A DNA stretch of 64,000 nucleotides from Asterias amurensis (lineage: Eukaryota > Echinodermata > Asteroidea > Forcipulatida > Asteriidae): contig NC_092668.1 in NCBI RefSeq assembly GCF_032118995.1, positions 11,263,501 through 11,327,500 of the forward strand, in the 5' to 3' direction. Shown piece after piece: positions 63,808 through 64,000 of this stretch; the first letter of the stretch is position 1, and each line of letters begins with the position of its first letter. Under the pieces are notes generated by a model. That model was not told where the DNA came from. It searched no databases and was given only the letters and a program-made list of their open reading frames with translations. Position numbers and translations under genes: made by a program.

Positions 63808-64000
63808 GTAAGTGAGCTTGAGTATATTTTTGTTCAGCTTTTTGTGTTGTTCTGTGGGTATTGGTGGGAAATGTTGCCGAAATGGTCGGCGTTTTTAGGC
63901 GTTCCGTGTCGCGTGTTGGAGCACCGAGTTGGCAGTGTCAACCATGGGGCAAATTGCACGAAATGTCAGATAACAACATGGCGGTAGTGAACATAAAGAT

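Overview
This is a window of a eukaryotic, intron-rich, AT-rich animal genome. Every gene is split by GT-AG introns, and introns and spacers are packed with short palindromic DNA transposons, tRNA-derived SINEs, LINE tails and satellites. The genes are metazoan: a cadherin-23-type cadherin, an annexin A7/A11-type annexin and a likely axonemal/sperm protein. The dominant repeat families look like those I remember from echinoderm, especially sea star, assemblies. The assignment to Echinodermata (probably Asteroidea) is inference from recall, not proof.

Layout. 774-27,793 (+): the 3' part of a very large CDH23-like cadherin gene. 27 exons can be chained in phase (4,470 nt, 1,489 residues). They encode about 11 cadherin repeats (the first partial), a membrane-proximal region, one transmembrane helix and a roughly 150-residue cytoplasmic tail ending in a PDZ ligand (VTEI). 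The 5' part lies off the left edge. 27,794-33,664: spacer with two near-complete snapback MITEs, other MITEs and one weak candidate exon. 33,665-35,997 (+): a complete four-exon gene (296 residues) resembling SPMIP2/C4orf45 (DUF4562), with an RFX X-box-like site about 430 bp upstream. 40,122-57,661 (-): a complete 13-coding-exon annexin gene (550 residues) with a GYPP-repeat N-terminus and four annexin repeats, convergent with the SPMIP2-like gene. A candidate small + strand exon is nested in its first coding intron. 58-63.6 kb holds candidate minus-strand 5' exons and more TIR elements. 63,714 (+) is the first exon, with a signal peptide or signal anchor, of a gene running off the right edge, behind a CRE and a TATA-like box.

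Repeat landscape. At least six inverted-repeat MITE families recur. A non-autonomous Helitron/Helentron-like element (15,580-17,573), with a ~130-bp internal satellite, sits inside a long hexanucleotide microsatellite in a cadherin intron. The observation I find most unusual is that both large genes carry a tandem duplication that copies the 3' end of a coding exon together with its splice donor into the intron: once in the cadherin (132 bp) and about six times in the annexin (~103-bp units).

The genes are unrelated in pathway (adhesion or mechanosensory tip-link type cadherin; Ca2+-dependent membrane binding; ciliary microtubule lumen). Nothing suggests a multi-gene system comparable to a bacterial operon.
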